This document shows positions 50,083 through 60,260 of a stretch of 64,000 bases of DNA, in pieces (the stretch's first letter is position 1; every line of letters begins with the position of its first letter). A model generated the notes under the pieces. That model had not been told where the DNA came from and searched no databases. It saw nothing but the letters and a program-made list of their open reading frames with translations. Source of the DNA: Geomicrobium sp. JCM 19039 (GTDB lineage: Bacteria; Bacillota; Bacilli; Bacillales; Marinococcaceae). The DNA lies in NCBI RefSeq assembly GCF_000698145.1, contig NZ_BAXB01000008.1, positions 1 to 64,000 on the forward strand. Direction: 5' to 3'. The position numbers were made by a program, and so were the translations under genes.

Positions 50083-50250
50083 CTACTTCTTCGTAAAAAC
50101 CTTTTTGATCGTTTTCAGCACCCGCTTGTAAGTCGGTCCCATGATCTTCTCGTTAAATACATCGAACAAGTTGGAGAAAAAAAGGATGATGGCTAGAAAG
50201 CTCGCAATAATTAATGTTGTTTGAAGTAGCTCCATGTTGATGAGGTCCAT
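50083..50250 (-). CDS. Small single-helix membrane protein
   Basis: ATG 50250 (GGGTGA upstream) gives a 55-residue product, MDLINMELLQTTLIIASFLA followed by a basic tail ending KTIKKVFTKK. There is one membrane helix near residues 8-28. The family is not recognised. A real small protein is plausible but not proven. Confidence 0.45.
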   Translation of the reverse strand: MDLINMELLQTTLIIASFLAIILFFSNLFDVFNEKIMGPTYKRVLKTIKKVFTKK

Positions 50251-50369
50251 ACGCGTCACCCGTTTTGTTTTAATTCGTAGATCCGATCGTATCAACTAAG
50301 GCGGTCGTTTTCAACTGCACTTTTTTGTTATCATTAAAGACAATAACCTCTACGAAAAGGATGACGCCT

Positions 50370-50705
50370 ATGCCTGCGTACAACAAACTTGTTAGAGATC
50401 GGATACCGGCAATCATTAAACAACAAGGCAAGCATCCGGCAACGATTGTTTTGACTCACAATGAATACGAGCACGAACTCCGCAACAAGTTAAACGAAGA
50501 GGTCGAGGAGTATTTGACGGCGTCAACAACGGAAGAAGCGCTAGAGGAACTTGCCGACATAATTGAAGTCGTATATGCTCTAGCGACCGCTCATGGCAGT
50601 TCAGCAGAGCAAGTAGAACAGATTCGTGCAAACAAGCTGGCAGAGCGCGGCGGTTTTCACGACAGAGTCTTTCTGGAACGGGTTGATAACGACAACAACG
50701 ATTAG
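50370..50705 (+). CDS. MazG-like / phosphoribosyl-ATP pyrophosphatase-like nucleotide hydrolase
   Basis: ATG 50370 follows AAAGGATGA. The 111-residue all-alpha NTP pyrophosphohydrolase begins MPAYNKLVRDRIPAIIKQQG and carries the metal-binding EEVEEYL and ELADIIEVVYAL helices of the MazG/HisE superfamily. These stand-alone proteins probably remove aberrant nucleotides. The frame is intact. Confidence 0.8.
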   Translation: MPAYNKLVRDRIPAIIKQQGKHPATIVLTHNEYEHELRNKLNEEVEEYLTASTTEEALEELADIIEVVYALATAHGSSAEQVEQIRANKLAERGGFHDRVFLERVDNDNND

Positions 50706-50713
50706 TCTTGGGC

Positions 50714-51243
50714 TGATTTGCACAGGTAGTTGTAGTCCGGACTACAAGTGCAACATCGGTGGTTAGAGATCGCCCACCGTGTTTTTTATGCTGTCCAGAG
50801 CAAAACGGCGACGCGGTTCACGTTTATGCCTACTGGCTAAGGTGTGTGGAAAGAAGTCCAAATGCCCCATATATTCATTAATGTGACACTTGAGAAAGAA
50901 AAATCATCATTTTAAACGTGGATGCGCACATAAACGGAGCCAATGGTCACAAATCGCGATATATGTGACCGTTGAGGGCCGAAAGTGGCCGGTTTGAGGG
51001 CTGGATTGTCACATACGTGACCGGCCATCACGTGCTTGTGCCAAGTGGTGACCCTAGGTCACCACTTTTTACCCTTCGGCAAACGTTTTCCGTGTTGCCC
51101 GCAACCCTTGCAGTGACGAACAATGATCGACAACGAAGTTGTCGAAGTGAGATGTACTTCAACAGTCAATAGGTAGGCGTTTGCCTGTAAGGATCGATCG
51201 CGATAATAGGACTCACTGAATTTCTTTCGTTCAACGTATATAG
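50714..51243 (+). repeat. Long intergenic repeat element, copy 2
   Basis: Partner of 3596-4152, same orientation. Here the hairpin AGTGGTGACC-CTA-GGTCACCACT (51044-51066) is perfect and followed by TTTT. GGTCACA/TGTGACC (50945-50970) also pairs. Block order is the same in both copies from the opening GATTTGCACAG to the closing TGAATTTCTTT. It ends about 95 bp before the SEC-C gene. Confidence 0.75.
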
Positions 51244-51337
51244 CACGAATGATTGGCTTTTCGGGCGCAGTCTTCTACAATTAGTTTAAGAGGTTCATAG
51301 ATCGTGCATAATGTAAAGACAAATGGAGGGACTGTTC

Positions 51338-52531
51338 ATGAACGAAAAGCAGAAGCAAGAGTTGTTGCAGGAGCTTGAATTACGTAAGACAGATGAAGAT
51401 AGAAGAATCGATCGCGAAGAGGAGAAGATTTGGTCAGCGGTGAAGGAACCCGGAGACCTCCGGCAGGCGTTTCAAGCCCTTACCCGAGACCAACTCATCG
51501 GAATTACGAAGCTATATAAAATCAAGAATTATAGTAAACTCAATAAAACGAAGTTGATTGATATGCTCGTCGAGCAAGTGTCTGAGCGAGCTCATCCATT
51601 CTATAAGCGGATGCCATCTCACGTCTATCAAACAATGAAGCGTGCGCTGGATGAGGAAGACGGCGTAATTGAGCCGAGTTTATCCCCTTATTATAAAGAA
51701 CTCTACTCGTATTGTTTGCTGTTCCCGGCAACGGTTGATGGAAAACGGGTACTGTACTTGCCTGAAGAATTAAAGCAAGTATTCAAAAAAGCTGATGGGG
51801 ACGAACTACAGGAACAAGTAAATAAGAATACAGAGTGGGTCCAAGTCATAAAAGGCTTGCTCCATTACTATGGTGCGATCGAAGCTCCTCGTACACTCAT
51901 GGAGTTGCTTTTGTTAAACACGAACTACTCATATAAAAAAGAGGGAACTGCGTTTATCGATGCCCTTCATTTTGATTTACAATTTACCGACCAATTTGAT
52001 ATGGAAGCCGAATTCCTTTCAAGTTTCATGGTGGATGATGTGGACCGAGTGTTAGCGGAGCAAGAGAAACGTCCTGACCTCGACTATCGAGAGTTTACAA
52101 ACGAGCAGTTAATCGAAGCTTCTGATGAATCGTATTATGAGCGTACTCCAGAAATGAATCGTCTTCTTAAGACGATTGCAAAAAATTACGATGTGACCGA
52201 CGAAGAGATCTTAGATGATATCGGTTTTGAAGTGATGATGTTTACGAAACAATCCACACCGATTTCAGGAATGTTGATGTTCTTAGAAGACCGCACAGGA
52301 GTGCCACCCCTAAGTGAAGACGTAAACCAGCTCATCCATGAGCTAAATGACGTATACAATTCCACCCCAAGTTGGGAGCTCAAAGGCCATAGACCAAATG
52401 AAGTGGCCGGTGAATCAGCAGGAACCCCACGTAACAATGTCGTTCCCTTCAAACCTGGCCCGAAAGTGGGACGAAACGAACCATGCCCGTGCGGAAGTGG
52501 GAAGAAGTATAAAAAGTGTTGTATGGACTAG
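51338..52531 (+). CDS. SEC-C-motif protein with a Rho-N-like N-terminal region
   Basis: ATG 51338 follows GGAGG. The 397-residue protein contains a Rho-N/SAP-like helical segment (LTRDQLIGITKLYKIKNYSK), a long helical middle, and a C-terminal zinc-binding SEC-C motif (GRNEPCPCGSGKKYKKCC). SEC-C tails occur on SecA and on many uncharacterised proteins, where they bind zinc and partner proteins. The function here is unknown. The frame is intact. Confidence 0.8.
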   Translation: MNEKQKQELLQELELRKTDEDRRIDREEEKIWSAVKEPGDLRQAFQALTRDQLIGITKLYKIKNYSKLNKTKLIDMLVEQVSERAHPFYKRMPSHVYQTMKRALDEEDGVIEPSLSPYYKELYSYCLLFPATVDGKRVLYLPEELKQVFKKADGDELQEQVNKNTEWVQVIKGLLHYYGAIEAPRTLMELLLLNTNYSYKKEGTAFIDALHFDLQFTDQFDMEAEFLSSFMVDDVDRVLAEQEKRPDLDYREFTNEQLIEASDESYYERTPEMNRLLKTIAKNYDVTDEEILDDIGFEVMMFTKQSTPISGMLMFLEDRTGVPPLSEDVNQLIHELNDVYNSTPSWELKGHRPNEVAGESAGTPRNNVVPFKPGPKVGRNEPCPCGSGKKYKKCCMD

Positions 52532-52537
52532 CCTAGA

Positions 52538-52570
52538 GTTGTGAAGTGAGCCTTGCTTCACAACTTTTTT
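52538..52570. terminator. Shared bidirectional terminator
   Basis: GTTGTGAAG/CTTCACAAC stem followed by TTTTTT, between the convergent SEC-C and LysR genes. The LysR stop codon lies inside the stem. Confidence 0.85.
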
Positions 52571-53410
52571 ATATGCTCCACGAATTTCTGAACGAGGTTC
52601 AGATCGGTTGTTTGTTGTTTATAGACAAGTCTCGTCGGCCACATGATGTTCTCCCCGTTTTTAGTTTGAATGTTGAATCGTTAAGCTGGAGTCTCTTGGG
52701 ACCATCATTTCAGGTGCGATTATATAGCCTAATCCTTGTTCACAAAATTTCTGAGCAATTTCCATCGTGCTCGTCGTTATACTTACGCTAGGGGGTTGTT
52801 TATACTGGTCTCGCCACCAATTATCAATGATTGCCGTCAAGTACGGGTCGGTTTGATAGAGGATCCGTTTATTGATCGGTAACTGATCGAGAGGGATTTT
52901 CTCGGTAGCGAGAATACATATCCGTTCTTCTGTAAGGGTAAGTTGTGCATCAGTCCAATGGTGGTCTCCTCGAACGATGCCGACGTGCACATCTTCTTTA
53001 TACACCGACTGGATGATCTCTTTATTAAAGCCGTCGGTAATCGTATAGCTAACATTCGGGTGCTTGTGAGAATAGGCGTGAAGAATTTCAGGGAGAAGGT
53101 GAAGAGCGGCAGAACGAGAGGCACCGATGCGAAGTGTCCCATGAGGTTCTTCCTCCAAGTTCCATAGATTTTCTTGCAGTGTTCTCATATTCGTTAACAA
53201 CTTTTCCGAGTGTTTAAGTAGATACAATCCTTGATCAGTAAATTCTACCCCTTTTCGTCCTCGTTTTAAAATCGTAATTTCGAGCTGTTTCTCTAGTTGT
53301 TTAATCCGATGTGTAACGGTCGGTTGCGAGATAAATAGTCGATTGCCTACTTTCGTGAGGTTGCCTTCTTCATGAATGGCTTTAAGAATCTCAAAATCTT
53401 TAAAATCCAT
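52558..53410 (-). CDS. LysR-family transcriptional regulator (frame broken near 52,680)
   Basis: ATG 53410 follows GAGGGA. The N-terminal winged HTH is clear (DFEILKAIHEEGNLTKVGNR, LFISQPTVTHRIKQLEKQLE), then a periplasmic-binding-protein-like effector domain. The frame ends early at 52661, but the adjacent frame reads FNIQTKNGENIMWPTRLVYK and LVQKFVEHIKKL to 52558, the expected LysR ending. Healed length is about 284 residues. It is divergent from the catabolic cluster starting at 53,520, which it probably controls in response to a pathway acid. Confidence 0.85.
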
Positions 53411-53519
53411 TATTAATCCCTCGTTATTTGTATTTTTAATCACATACAATTAATATAATCTATTTTTTTAATAATTCACTTTAGTATACACTGAATGAAA
53501 GTGAAGTCGTAAAGGGGAA

Positions 53520-54606
53520 ATGAACGTGAACTCATACAAAGTTGCGGTGTTGGCTGGTGATGGCATTGGAAAAGAAATTATCGAGGCAAATCAACAAGTG
53601 GTCGAAGCTTGTATCGATGCAACCGTGTTAGACATTGAATGGATCGCTTTGCCGATGGGATGGGAAGGCATTCATAAAGAAGGAACGCCCTTATCAGAAA
53701 AAACGAAAGAGACGCTTCAAACGTGTGATGCATGGATTTTAGGTCCGCATGACTCTGCGGCTTACCCCCAGCAGTTCAAGGGAGAACGTAACCCGAGTGG
53801 CGAGCTGCGTCATCATTTCGATTTGTTTGCGAATGTTCGGCCTGCCAAGTCGATGCCGAAATCAAATGCACGAATCAGTGATATGGACCTCGTTATCTAT
53901 CGAGAGAATACGGAAGGGTATTATGTGGATCGCAATATGCATACCGGTTTAGGAGAATTTAAAGTGACAGAAGATGTTGTCGTTTCCACCGGGGTGTTCA
54001 CACGAAAGGCGATTACACGAATTGCTGAAGCCGCTTTTGAAGCAGCGATGGAGCGCAGAAAGAAAGTGACCATCGTCCATAAAGCGAATGTTATTCGCTT
54101 AGGTACAGGGTTCTTTTTTGGACGTTTGTCGAGAAGTTGCCGAGAAGTATCCTGAAGTAGACGTTGATGATTATCATATCGACGCAATGGCCGCGCACCT
54201 CGTTCGAAGAGGTGGGGATTTTGATGTCATCGTTACGGAGAATATGTTTGGGGATATTTTATCGGATCTTACAGGTGAGTTAGCAGGAAGCCTAGGCATC
54301 GCACCGTCCATTAATACGAGTAAAACGCAAGCGATGGCACAAGCCGCTCACGGTTCAGCCCCAGACATTGAAGGGAAGAATATCGCCAATCCAATTGGCA
54401 TGATGCATTCAACGGTGATGCTTTTTGAATGGCTTGCGAAAAAGCACGATGATGAGCGGCTTACTCGCGTTGCGAGGAAAATGGAGGAGAGCATCGCAAG
54501 AACGATTCACCGAAACATCGTTACGCCAGATTTGGGGGGGAGCGCTACGACGTCCTCGTTTGCTGAAGCCGTCTGTGCTGAGGTTGCCAATGACACGGAG
54601 GTTTAA
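53520..54606 (+). CDS. Isocitrate/isopropylmalate/tartrate dehydrogenase-family enzyme (frame broken near 54,107)
   Basis: A beta-decarboxylating dehydrogenase. VAVLAGDGIGKEII is at the N-terminus, then the substrate arginines and Tyr of DLVIYRENTEGYYVD, the Lys of IVHKANVIRLG, and the metal-binding Asp of DDYHIDAMAAHL and TENMFGDILSDLTGELAGSL. A T6 run near 54,107 appears to hold one extra T; removing it gives GTGFFLDVCREVAEKY. Healed length is about 361 residues. ATG 53520 or GTG 53526 could start it; GTG has better spacing from AAGGGG. In this cluster a tartrate/malate-type or isocitrate-like 2-hydroxy acid is the likely substrate. Confidence 0.85.
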
Positions 54607-55412
54607 TGGCATTGTAGATATGCACGTCCACTCAGCACCCGATGTACGTGCGCGTAAGCATGATGACCTTCAGTTGCTCGAAGCTGCACAATTGTCTGGG
54701 CTAAAAGCGCTCGTCTTGAAATCGCACCATTTTCCGACGAGTGAGCGAGCGTCGTTATTAAACCAGCTTTACCCAGAGGTAAAAACATTCGGGAGCATCA
54801 CATTGAATGAAGCGGTGGGTGGACTGAATCCGAAGGCTGTCGAAGTGACAGCTTCATTAGGAGGCAAAATCGTTTGGTTGCCGACGATTGATGCAGAGAA
54901 TCATAGAAGAAAAGCCGGCATAACCGGAGGGGTTCGATTGTTTGAACAGGGGAAGCCTGTTTCAGCGCTTTGCCATATTTTAGAGATAATTGCAGACCGT
55001 GACTTGATTCTTGCGACAGGACATATCTCTAGTGTGGAAATGGAACCTATCATTCGGGAAGCGTTCAAACGAGGGGTTCAAAAAGTCGTCATTACTCACC
55101 CTGAATACCACATTGTGAACGTATCATTGAAGCAGCAACAGGAGTTGGTATCAGAATACCCCGTCTATTTTGAACGAACATTTGCTCAACCGCTAAAAGC
55201 CGGTGTTTACAAAATGAACATGCAAACAAATATCGAAGCAATTCATCGTGTTGGTTATGAGTCCACGATCATCTCAACGGACAGTGGTCAACTGGAAAAC
55301 CCAGATTGCAGATGCTCTTGAAGACATGCACGCACAGCTGCATAAACATTTTACTTCCAACGAAGTGGACCAAATGATGAAGGATAACCCGTCCAAACTG
55401 CTTGAGATATAA
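54590..55412 (+). CDS. Amidohydrolase-fold (DUF6282-like) protein (frame broken near 55,303)
   Basis: ATG 54590 lies in the last codons of the preceding gene behind GAGG. The sequence MTRRFNGIVDMHVHSAPDVR carries the HxH metal motif of the amidohydrolase fold. KALVLKSHHFPTSERA and VVITHPEYHI supply further histidines, and ISTDSGQLENP the final Asp. The frame stops at 55321, but the next one continues IADALEDMHAQLHKHF to 55412. Healed length is about 274 residues. It is a predicted metal-dependent hydrolase of unknown substrate, translationally coupled to the dehydrogenase. Confidence 0.8.
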
Positions 55413-55583
55413 CGAAATTACCCACGCCCCCTGCTAGCCATCAGTTTTATTGATGGTCAATACAAAATAATCTGATTTCACTTCTGGCTGAATATTTATT
55501 ACTATTATATTTAATTGCTGTACAGACCTAAAGTATTCAGTCTTGTAAGCGGTTTATTTCAATAGAGAGCATGGGGGGAGTCT

Positions 55584-56621
55584 ATGACAATTGATCTGAG
55601 AAGTGACACCGTGACCCAACCTACCGAGCAGATGAGAGAGGCGATCTTACACGCTGAGGTTGGGGATGATGTGTACGGAGAAGACCCAACGATCAATGAG
55701 TTGCAGGAGCAGGCAGCCGCGCAGCTTGGAAAAGAAGCAGGGCTGTTTGTGACGAGTGGGACGCAAGGGAACCTCTTAGCGGTATTGAGTCAGACAGAAC
55801 GAGGGGATGAGGTTATTCTCGGTGAAGATTCGCATCTGTTCTACTCAGAAACCGGTTCGCTTGCCGCCATTGCAGGCGTTCAGACGAGAACGTTAGAGAG
55901 CGTAAACGGACAGATGACGATCGAGCGGATCGCCAAATCGATCCGTACAACCACAGACCTTCACCAACCAAAAACCGGACTTGTTTGTTTGGAGAATACA
56001 CATGCACGATCGGGCGGGTCGATATTGCCTCTTTCGTATATGGAGAAAGTGGCGGACCTGGCTGGCGGTATGAATATCCCTATTCACTTGGACGGATCAA
56101 GACTGTTTAATGCATCGGTTCGTTTAGGAGTCGATGTTCAAGACATCACGCAATATGCCGGTACAGTGCTCATTTGTCTATCGAAAGGATTGTCCGCACC
56201 GATGGGCTCGATTCTCGTCGGTGATCAGCCAACAATTAATCGAGCGAGAAGGTGGCGAAAAGCTCTCGGTGGAGGGACGAGACAAGCAGGAATTGTCGGT
56301 GCTGCCGGTCAGGTTGCATTGGCATCGATGGTTGATCGATTGGCCATTGATCATACGAACGCCGAAGTTCTTGCCGATGGTTTACATCGATTGCCCGAGC
56401 TACGCATCATCAATGAGGAAGTCCACTCGAATATCGTGATTGTATCGCTCGAACAGCTACCCATTGATGCCACTTTATTCATCCAAAGGCTTAAAGATCA
56501 GGGAATATTGGTGAGTCGAATGAATGAGCGCCAAGTCCGACTCGTTACCCATCGAGAAATATCAAGAGCAGATGTTGAACGAGTCGTTCGAGTGATTAAA
56601 GAAATGGTGCAAGAAGTGTGA
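55584..56621 (+). CDS. Low-specificity L-threonine aldolase-type PLP enzyme
   Basis: An intact 345-residue fold-type-I PLP enzyme. [20 protein letters not shown] and [19 protein letters not shown] are hallmarks, [14 protein letters not shown] holds the PLP-binding Asp, and [12 protein letters not shown] the Schiff-base Lys. It cleaves beta-hydroxy amino acids to glycine and an aldehyde. GGGGGGAG precedes ATG. Placed in an acid-catabolism cluster it might act on a beta-hydroxy amino acid derivative. That is inference. Confidence 0.9.
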   Translation: MTIDLRSDTVTQPTEQMREAILHAEVGDDVYGEDPTINELQEQAAAQLGKEAGLFVTSGTQGNLLAVLSQTERGDEVILGEDSHLFYSETGSLAAIAGVQTRTLESVNGQMTIERIAKSIRTTTDLHQPKTGLVCLENTHARSGGSILPLSYMEKVADLAGGMNIPIHLDGSRLFNASVRLGVDVQDITQYAGTVLICLSKGLSAPMGSILVGDQPTINRARRWRKALGGGTRQAGIVGAAGQVALASMVDRLAIDHTNAEVLADGLHRLPELRIINEEVHSNIVIVSLEQLPIDATLFIQRLKDQGILVSRMNERQVRLVTHREISRADVERVVRVIKEMVQEV

Positions 56622-56665
56622 ATTGTAAAAACATAGATTAATAGCGATAGAAGGGGGAGTCCAGC

Positions 56666-58018
56666 ATGTCAGAAGCATACTTAGCATTTTTTGGCTTTTT
56701 AATTATTTTTGCTGTAATCGCTTTCTTAATGTGGGGCAAGATTCATCCGATTGTTGCGATGGTGATTATACCTGTCATCGGTGCACTTATTGCAGGGTTC
56801 GGCTTTGATGAACTTAGAGAGTTCTTTAGTGGGGGACCGATCAAGTTATTAATGTAGCGATTATGTTTATTTTTGCAATTATCTTCTTCGGCATTATGAA
56901 TGATGTCGGCTTATTTAATCCAATTATTAAAAACTTGATTATCCTTACGAGAGGGAATGTCATCATTGTTTGTATCGTCACAATTATCGTAGGGGCAATT
57001 GCCACCTTGACGGGGCTGGTGCGACCACCTATTTATTAACCATTCCTGCCCTCATTGGTTTATACAAACAGTTGAACATGAGCCCGATGTTATTGCTCAT
57101 GCTCGCCACCTTTAGTCTTGGCTTTATGAATGTCGTTCCTTGGGGAGGCCCGGTTGGGCGGATTGCTCGGTGCTTGGGTATGATAACCCTGCTGAATTAT
57201 GGTACCCGCTTATCCCGTGGCAAATCGGAGCGTTGTTCCTTGCGATTGGGTTTGCGATTGTTCTAGGTATGAGAGAGAAAAAACGTATCAAGAGACGTAT
57301 AGATAACGGGGAAATTCAGAACACACAAAATATCGATTCAAGAGAAATTGCTGATGACTTTATTAAGCAACAAAAAGAAAATGAAGAAGCTTCCAATGAG
57401 AAAACGATCAAACATCCAGCCATGATCTGGATTAATGCACTATTGCTCGTCGGCGTATTGTTGTCGATGCTCTTTGATATCTTACCACCGGCGCTTGCCT
57501 TTATGATCGGTCTTGCGATTGCGTTACCGTTAAACTTTCGCTCGGTCGATGATCAAATGGGGCGAATTCGTGCCCATGCGCCAGCGGCATTAATGATGGC
57601 ATCTATTATTCTGGCTGCCGGACTGTTTCTCGGTGTCATTACAGACTCAGGAATGCTTGATGCCCTTGCATTGTCCATAGTTGGGGTCATGCCAGATGCA
57701 TTTGGTCCATATCTCCATATTGTCGTCGCGTTTTTCGGTATTCCTTTGGACATTATTATGAGTACGGATGCATATTACTACGGCATCTTCCCAGTCGTTG
57801 AAAGTGTAGCTTCAAGCTTTGGCGTTCCATCAGAATCAACCGCGTTTATGATGTTGATTGGAAGCACATTCTCGCAAGGGTTCTTATCTCCTGCCCTTTG
57901 GCTAGGTGTTGGTCTGGCCGGTGTACAAATTGGTCAATTCATGAAGTACGCATTCTTCTGGTTCTGGGGTTTCGCCATTGTTGGTTTGATTTTCGGTTTC
58001 ATTATCGGCGTTTACTAA
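56666..58018 (+). CDS. CitMHS-family citrate/carboxylate-metal transporter (three frame breaks)
   Basis: A polytopic permease (about 12 helices) beginning MSEAYLAFFGFLIIFAVIAF. Diagnostic parts are IFAIIFFGIMNDVGLFNPII, then, after healing, DGAGATTYLLTIPALIGLY and MNVVPWGGPVGR. The C-terminal half is intact from 57,165 (LPLNFRSVDDQMGRIRAHAP). Single bases appear missing near 56,847 (restoring IKVINVAIMF), 57,009 (restoring ATLDGAGATT) and 57,162. Healed length is about 451 residues, typical of the family, which imports citrate or related tricarboxylates as metal complexes. This is the best clue to the cluster's substrate. Confidence 0.85.
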
Positions 58019-58064
58019 ACCAACCAAGATTTTCTTTATACAATGTAAACCCGGAAACGATCAA

Positions 58065-58092
58065 ACAGTCACTCAGTTAGTGGCTGTTTTTT
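58065..58092 (+). terminator. Rho-independent terminator
   Basis: ACAGTCACT/AGTGGCTGT stem with one G-U pair, followed by TTTTTT, 47 bp after the CitMHS stop. Confidence 0.75.
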
Positions 58093-58123
58093 CTTACTCA
58101 TCGGGTTGAAATGGAGTTTTGTT

Positions 58124-59047
58124 ATGGATGTTATTCATCTAGTTTTCTTGGATGTTGTGTTGCCGATATTACTATTGATGACGTTAGGAATGTTCCTCCA
58201 AAAGAAGTTCGATTTTCATCTACGAACGATTACAAAATTAATTACGTATTGTTTTATGCCTGCGGCAGTCTTCTTAAACATTTCCCAGTCTGCTTTTGAC
58301 TATCAGTTAATGGGTCAATTGTTTTTGTATTTGCTATTATTCATGTCTAGTCTCATGTTGCTCGGAACGGGTTTGGCGAAACTGTTAAAGCTTGAGACAC
58401 CGGAGCGGGCCGCATTGAAAAACAGCATTTCACTTATGAATGCAGGGAACTATGGTTTACCGATTAGCCAGCTCATTTTTAGTGCTAACCCTCTAGGTGT
58501 TTCGATTCAAATTTTTATTATCGTCATTCAAAATATCCTTACCTATTCGTATGGCTTATACAACTTAATGTCAGCATCAAAATCGATTTTGAATATTTTA
58601 AAGGCGCTCGTTCGCTTGCCGATCATACATGCCCTTATTTTAGGTTTAGTCTTCCAAATTTCAGATGTACCTCTTCCAAATTTTGCCCTCATTCCGCTTG
58701 AACAGCTGGCTGACGCATTTATGGCTTTGGCGTTATTCTTACTCGGTGCGCAACTCGCCAACATCAAATTGAAGGCGTTCCATCAAGTGATTGTGTGGAG
58801 TTTGCTCGGCCGGTTATTCGTGAGTCCAGCCCTCGCTTTGCTCTTCATCTATTTACTCGGCATTGATGGGGTGATGGCGCAATCGTTGTTAATTGCGAGT
58901 GCATTGCCGACGTCAAGGAACACGGCAACGCTTGCATTAGAACATCAAGTCGCACCTGAGCTACATGCACAAGTCGTGCTCTATTCGACGCTCGTCAGTA
59001 GTATAACGGTAACGGTTGTCATCTACGTATCGATGGTTTTATTTTAA
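58124..59047 (+). CDS. Auxin-efflux-carrier (AEC) family permease
   Basis: An intact ~307-residue membrane protein with ten predicted helices, NAGNYGLPISQLIFSA in the middle and ASALPTSRNTATLALEH near the end, both typical of bacterial AEC/MdcF-like transporters of malate, malonate or other carboxylates. ATG 58124 is preferred over the upstream in-frame TTG at 58106. A second carboxylate-type permease in the cluster suggests export or uptake of a pathway acid. Confidence 0.85.
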   Translation: MDVIHLVFLDVVLPILLLMTLGMFLQKKFDFHLRTITKLITYCFMPAAVFLNISQSAFDYQLMGQLFLYLLLFMSSLMLLGTGLAKLLKLETPERAALKNSISLMNAGNYGLPISQLIFSANPLGVSIQIFIIVIQNILTYSYGLYNLMSASKSILNILKALVRLPIIHALILGLVFQISDVPLPNFALIPLEQLADAFMALALFLLGAQLANIKLKAFHQVIVWSLLGRLFVSPALALLFIYLLGIDGVMAQSLLIASALPTSRNTATLALEHQVAPELHAQVVLYSTLVSSITVTVVIYVSMVLF

Positions 59048-59180
59048 TGTTATGCCATTTGAAATATTGATTTCTGATTGCTGTTTTTACTATTTTTACT
59101 TATGGCAGAGTGGATGTAATCTAAACATATAACAGTGCATATTAACCAGCTGTACTTGATTGATGTTGGAGGGAAATACA

Positions 59181-60244
59181 ATGAATGAAGAATCGGTCAC
59201 ATACTACTCTGCCGAACAACTGACAAAGGTGAGTCGGTTGTTATTCGAAGCAGAAGGAGTTCCGGAACAAGATGCCTCAACAATTGCTGAAGATCTCGTT
59301 GCCGCGAACGTCAGAGGTTTGGATTCACATGGAATTTCGAGGATGCCGATGTATCTCGAAAGAATCCGGAAACAAGTTGTCAATCCAACACCGAACATTC
59401 AAGTGGATTCAATTACGTCTGCGGTTTCCAAAGTGGATGCCGATAACGGGATGGGTTTTTTAGCCGGCCATATTGCGATGGCAGAGGCGGTGAAACTTGC
59501 CGAAGTTTCAGGTATTGGGTTGGTCGGGGTACAACGAAGTACGCATTACGGAATGGCCGCGATCTACGTGATGGAGGCGATGAAAAAAGGGTACATCTCG
59601 ATGGCGTACACGAATTCATCACCAGCATTCCGCCTTGGGGTGGAAAAACCGCCTATTTAGGGGCAAGTCCATTCGCTGCTGCGGTTCCTGCTGGAAACGA
59701 ATCACCATACGTTTTAGATATGGCAATGACCGTTATTGCTCGGGGCAAAATTCGTTTAGCGGCTACAAATGGGGAAGCCATACCGGAAGGGCTAGCACTC
59801 GATAACGACGGGGCACCTACGACGGACGCAAAACAAGCATTTGAAGGGGTTTGCTTACCGTTTGGTGGTGCAAAAGGTTCGGCATTTGCGATGTTAATGG
59901 AACTATTATCAGGCGTACTCACCGGAGCGAACTACGGCGGGAATGTGAAAAGTTTATATTTCGATCATTCAGAGCCCCAAAATGTCGGACACTTATTTAT
60001 TGCCATACGCCCAGATCTATTCGTTTCCGATGCCGAGTTTCATCATAGAATGGATGATTTCGTGCAAAAGACGAAATCGTTGCCAAAGGCGAAAGGGTTT
60101 GACGACATCTTAATTCCCGGAGAGCCCGAGGAGAAAACGGCGCAAACTCGTCTGAAAACAGGAATTCCACTTAGTGAAAATGTACGAAAAGAACTGCAAT
60201 TAGAATTGGAGCGCTACGCGTTAGATGTGTCACTACTAAGCTAA
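59181..60244 (+). CDS. Ldh-family (malate/ureidoglycolate-type) dehydrogenase 2 (frame broken near 59,628)
   Basis: Starts at ATG 59181 after TTGGAGG. Family marks are ANVRGLDSHGISRMPMYLER, STHYGMAAIYVMEAMKKG, and, in the second frame, TAYLGASPFAAAVP and GGAKGSAFAMLMELLSGVLT. One base is missing so that PAFRLGVE should read PALPPWGGKTAYLG. Healed length is about 354 residues. It is a paralogue of the enzyme at 1,781-2,794 and probably oxidises a 2-hydroxy acid with NAD(P). Confidence 0.83.
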
Positions 60245-60260
60245 AAGGGGGAAGCGTTTT

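Noticed and set aside
50972..51172. Plus-strand 66-codon frame inside copy 2 of the long repeat
   Set aside because: No match to any frame in copy 1, no ribosome-binding site, and it crosses a perfect terminator-like hairpin.
54090..54130. Programmed ribosomal frameshifting at the T6 run in the IDH-like gene
   Set aside because: No downstream pseudoknot or Shine-Dalgarno stimulator is evident, the family does not use frameshifting, and indels of this type are found throughout the window.
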